Positions 61,179-64,000 of a stretch of DNA of 64,000 nt are shown here, in pieces (position 1 is the stretch's first letter; every line of letters begins with the position of its first letter). A program made the position numbers and the translations under genes. The stretch lies in the NCBI GenBank assembly GCA_015232455.1, contig JADFZQ010000001.1:248001-312000 (forward strand), read 5' to 3'. This DNA is from Desulfamplus sp. Its GTDB lineage: Bacteria > Desulfobacterota > Desulfobacteria > Desulfobacterales > Desulfobacteraceae. Below the pieces are notes generated by a model that had not been told where the DNA came from, searched no databases, and was given only the letters and a program-made list of their open reading frames with translations.

Positions 61179-62549
61179 CTATTCAAGAGTTCTAAGAGGT
61201 ATAATATTAACTAAATCTCCTCTCTCAACACCTTCAACATTTTCCCCAATCTCAAGCAGACCATCAGCCATGACCATTGTTCTGATAAGTCCAGATTTCC
61301 CTAAAATTGGTTCGGCAAAAATCTCATATTTGTCTTTTAAGGTACTATATTGCGAATTACTATTTCCTACATTGCTATTGTTTGAATCCCCATCAATTTT
61401 TCTGAAAAGTTTTACCCTTACAAAATCAGTTCTACCTTGGGCAGATGCCACATTTTTTGTAAGTATTGCTGGAATAAGTATTGAGGAGTCTTTGGGTTTA
61501 CAAGAAATAAAACCTTGTATCTGTCTTAGAAATGGTAGCACAACTATTTTAAACACAACCATTGCAGAGACAACATGACCCGGTAATCCCCAAATTGGTT
61601 TTATTCCAGATTTCGCAAGAATTGTGGGTTTACCGGGACTTATTGATATTCCATGTACCAAAATCTCTGTATCTTTTAATGAAGAGAGAACCTTAACTGT
61701 AAAATCACGGTTTCCAACAGAGCTGCCACCAGAGATAAGAACCATATCAGTCTCATCAAGAGCCTTTTTACACGCATTCAATAGAGCCTCTTCGTTATCT
61801 TTAATAATGCCATATTGAACAGGAATAGCACCAGCTTCAACTATAAGTCCTGCAAGTGTATATGAGTTTATATCTCTTATTTTACCCAATTGAGGTGTTT
61901 TATCAATTGGCACAATCTCATCACCTGTGGAGATTATACCAACCTTTGGAATCTTATAAACAGGCAGTTCACAGATTCCAAGTGCAGCAGCAAGACCAAC
62001 CTCTTGTGGTCTTAATAGCGTGCCAGATGTGAGAATCTTCTCACCTTTTTTAAAATCTTCGTCTTTATCAATAACATTTTGAAGAGGAGCAACGCTTTTG
62101 TATATCTCTACAGTTGGGATATAGGAAACTTGTGCTTTATCTTCTCTATCAACGCCTGTTAGCGATGACGATTCACCACCTATAACTTCCGTATGTTCAA
62201 CCATTACAACGCTGTCAGCACCGTCAGGCAACATACCTCCAGTTGATATTTTTGCTGCCTGACCCGATTGGATAGAAAAACTTGGACTTTCTCCCATTGA
62301 TATAGAGCCTATAACTTCAAGCCATGCTGGATTAGACTCAGATGCCCCAAAAGTTGAAGAAGAATTTACAGCATATCCGTCCATTGTAGCTCTTCTAAAT
62401 CCGGGTATATCATGCGTTGCCTCTATATCTTTGGCAAGAACACGAAAGAAAGAATCTGATATAGGAACTTTCTCAATGGTTACAGCCGCAAATTGATGGG
62501 CAAGTAACGCCACCTGTTCTAAAGATTGAACCTTAAAAAAGTGGTTCAT
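61179..62549 (-). CDS. moeA: Molybdopterin molybdenumtransferase MoeA
   Basis: Inserts molybdate into adenylylated molybdopterin. The 456 residues have RATMDGYAV near 54-62, [44 protein letters not shown] and [17 protein letters not shown]. They are about 45-50 more than the usual 400-410 because of two inserts: one in the first half ([14 protein letters not shown]) and an Asn/Ser-rich one near 400 ([18 protein letters not shown]). The start codon overlaps the stop codon of dapL by four bases (ATGA), so the two are translationally coupled. Confidence 0.93.
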   Translation of the reverse strand: MNHFFKVQSLEQVALLAHQFAAVTIEKVPISDSFFRVLAKDIEATHDIPGFRRATMDGYAVNSSSTFGASESNPAWLEVIGSISMGESPSFSIQSGQAAKISTGGMLPDGADSVVMVEHTEVIGGESSSLTGVDREDKAQVSYIPTVEIYKSVAPLQNVIDKDEDFKKGEKILTSGTLLRPQEVGLAAALGICELPVYKIPKVGIISTGDEIVPIDKTPQLGKIRDINSYTLAGLIVEAGAIPVQYGIIKDNEEALLNACKKALDETDMVLISGGSSVGNRDFTVKVLSSLKDTEILVHGISISPGKPTILAKSGIKPIWGLPGHVVSAMVVFKIVVLPFLRQIQGFISCKPKDSSILIPAILTKNVASAQGRTDFVRVKLFRKIDGDSNNSNVGNSNSQYSTLKDKYEIFAEPILGKSGLIRTMVMADGLLEIGENVEGVERGDLVNIIPLRTLE

Positions 62550-63772
62550 TTTAAAACCCCACCCATACGAACCATAGCTTCTTCAACATTTTCACGGCTA
62601 TTAAATGCACTTATTCTGATATACCCTTGCCCACATTTTCCAAATCCTGCTCCAGGGGTGCAGACAACGCCAACCTTTGTAAGAAGCATATCAAAGAACT
62701 CCCAAGAGTCTCTGCCATTTCCATCAATCCAAATATATGGAGAGTTATCTCCACCAACAAACTCAAATCCAAGCTCTGACATTGCAAGCCTTATTAATTC
62801 AGCATTTTTTAGATAATATGATGCAAGAGCTTGTATCTGAATACGTCCCTCTTCAGAATAGATAGCTTCAGCAGCTTTTTGGACAGGATATGATACACCA
62901 TTAAATTTAGTGCTTTGTCGTCTTTGCCACAAAGCATGAAGTGAAACTTTATTTCCATCTTCATCAAAAATCATACACTCTTTTGGTACAACGGTATATC
63001 CGCAACGTGTTCCTGTAAATCCAGCAGTTTTGGAAAAACTTCTAAACTCTACCGCAACCTCTTTTGCCCCTTCAATCTCGTAGATTGAGTGGGGAAGATC
63101 GTTATTGCGGATAAAAGCCTCATAAGCTGCATCAAATAGAATCAACGCCTTTGTCTCTTTGGCATAGTCAACCCATTTTTTAAGCTCTTGCTTTGAGATA
63201 GTTGTGCCAGTTGGATTATTTGGAAAGCAAAGGTATATAAGATCAACTGGACTTTCAGGAAGTTTAGGAAGAAAATTGCTCTCTTTTGTGCAATCTAAAT
63301 AAACAATTCCATCGTATCTGCCATCTTTATATTTACCAGTTCTTCCTGCCATTACATTGGTGTCAAGATAGACAGGATAGACAGGGTCAGGTATTGCAAT
63401 TTTAATGTCTGGTGAAAAAAGTTCCTGAAAATTGCCTGTATCGCACTTTGCACCATCGCTTACAAATATCTCGTCAGATGCAATATCAGCACCTCTTGCC
63501 TGAAAATCAAATTTTGCTATCTTTTCACGTAAAAACGGATAGCCTTGTTCTGGTCCATATCCTTTAAAAGTCGCATCTTTTGCCATCTCAGCAACACCTT
63601 GTTCAAATCCTTTGATACAGGCATCTGGCAATGCTCTTGTAACATCGCCTATTCCAAGACGAATAATTTTTATATCAGGATTATCTGACTGGAATTTTGC
63701 AACCCTTTTGGCAATATCAGAAAAGAGATATGATGCGTTAAGTTTACTGTAGTGTTTATTTGCTTTAATCAT
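62546..63772 (-). CDS. dapL: LL-diaminopimelate aminotransferase
   Basis: PLP enzyme converting tetrahydrodipicolinate to LL-diaminopimelate in one step for lysine and peptidoglycan synthesis. The 408 residues have [54 protein letters not shown] and the Schiff-base Lys near 246 in [20 protein letters not shown]. These are the DapL signatures of Desulfobacterota, chlamydiae and plants. AAGGA lies eight bases before the ATG. Confidence 0.96.
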   Translation of the reverse strand: MIKANKHYSKLNASYLFSDIAKRVAKFQSDNPDIKIIRLGIGDVTRALPDACIKGFEQGVAEMAKDATFKGYGPEQGYPFLREKIAKFDFQARGADIASDEIFVSDGAKCDTGNFQELFSPDIKIAIPDPVYPVYLDTNVMAGRTGKYKDGRYDGIVYLDCTKESNFLPKLPESPVDLIYLCFPNNPTGTTISKQELKKWVDYAKETKALILFDAAYEAFIRNNDLPHSIYEIEGAKEVAVEFRSFSKTAGFTGTRCGYTVVPKECMIFDEDGNKVSLHALWQRRQSTKFNGVSYPVQKAAEAIYSEEGRIQIQALASYYLKNAELIRLAMSELGFEFVGGDNSPYIWIDGNGRDSWEFFDMLLTKVGVVCTPGAGFGKCGQGYIRISAFNSRENVEEAMVRMGGVLK

Positions 63773-63823
63773 TAATTTATTCCTTGTAATTGATACATGA
63801 TTATAATGTTATAATATTAAATA

Positions 63824-63936
63824 TCATAAATTGAGTTCCACCTAAAATATAGAGACGCACGTTTGTGCGTCTCTACTAAATTTGGAAAAATTTATGGTGT
63901 TATTTTATTACCATTCCTTAAGAGTATATTGCTAAA
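63824..63936. repeat. Dispersed repeat element with palindromic core (copy 2)
   Basis: TCATAAATTGAGTT (63824-63837) is followed by TAGAGACGCAC (63850-63860), a four-base loop and GTGCGTCTCTA (63865-63875), then AGTATATTGCTAAA (63923-63936). The first two parts repeat copy 1 at 51495-51543 in order. The last is the exact inverse complement of copy 1's TTTAGCAATATACT. It is upstream of dapL in a region without a supported gene up to the window end. Confidence 0.6.
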
Positions 63937-64000
63937 CTCTAATTTAATTTTGCACTCACTCTGCATGTAATCCAGTTTACTCCATAAATTATGCTTTCCC

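Overview
This AT-rich window looks like a chromosomal segment of an anaerobic bacterium of the Desulfobacterota (former Deltaproteobacteria), probably near Desulfobacterales. The assignment rests on gene content, not on a phylogenetic marker search: a single-chain pyruvate:ferredoxin oxidoreductase, LL-diaminopimelate aminotransferase, a fused uroporphyrinogen-III methyltransferase/synthase, SelA, a short N-acetylglutamate synthase, and Che clusters with hybrid CheA. Codon and base composition look uniform, and I see no prophage, CRISPR array or complete insertion sequence.

Region 1 (1-18411, all minus strand) is the classic translation/transcription block. In transcription order it reads tRNA-Thr(TGT), tRNA-Tyr, tRNA-Gly, tRNA-Thr(GGT), tuf, rpmG, tRNA-Trp, secE, nusG, rplK, rplA, rplJ, rplL, rpoB, rpoC, rpsL, rpsG, tuf, rpsJ, rplC, rplD (cut by the window edge). 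fusA, normally between rpsG and tuf, is absent. The two tuf genes are near-identical, and an L10 leader RNA precedes rplJ.

Region 2 (18412-31207, plus strand) starts with a long gene-poor AT-rich gap. It then holds an MltD-type lytic transglycosylase with three LysM repeats, tRNA-Arg(CCT), a TrhP-like U32 protein, and a chemosensory operon: hybrid cheA, cheW, cheB, cheR, a HEAT-repeat/receiver protein and an overlapping argA-like acetyltransferase. No chemoreceptor or free cheY is present.

Region 3 (31208-47260, minus strand) is mixed housekeeping: pgk, a small Cys-containing protein overlapping radC, an orphan HicB-like protein, gyrA, a 51-residue membrane protein, thiolase, PFOR with a striking Cys/His-rich tandem-repeat insert, an isocitrate/isopropylmalate dehydrogenase-family protein, an EamA transporter and moaA. 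It ends in a decayed patch: an Rpn-type nuclease, the C-terminal remnant of a type ISP restriction-modification enzyme, and a broken DUF433 gene.

Region 4 (47261-64000) has a 1182-residue lipoprotein made of two fused 5'-nucleotidase units on the plus strand. A minus-strand run follows: cobA-hemD, hemC, an FmdB-type zinc ribbon protein, gmhA, a TPR protein with a cyclase-like N terminus, selA and a CheD-HDOD fusion. pyrF (plus) and moeA-dapL (minus) complete it. Intergenic spaces here carry dispersed palindromic repeats, including four consecutive hairpins between pyrF and moeA.

A recurring oddity is Asn/Ser/Asp-rich or Cys/His-rich insertion of loops into otherwise ordinary housekeeping enzymes.
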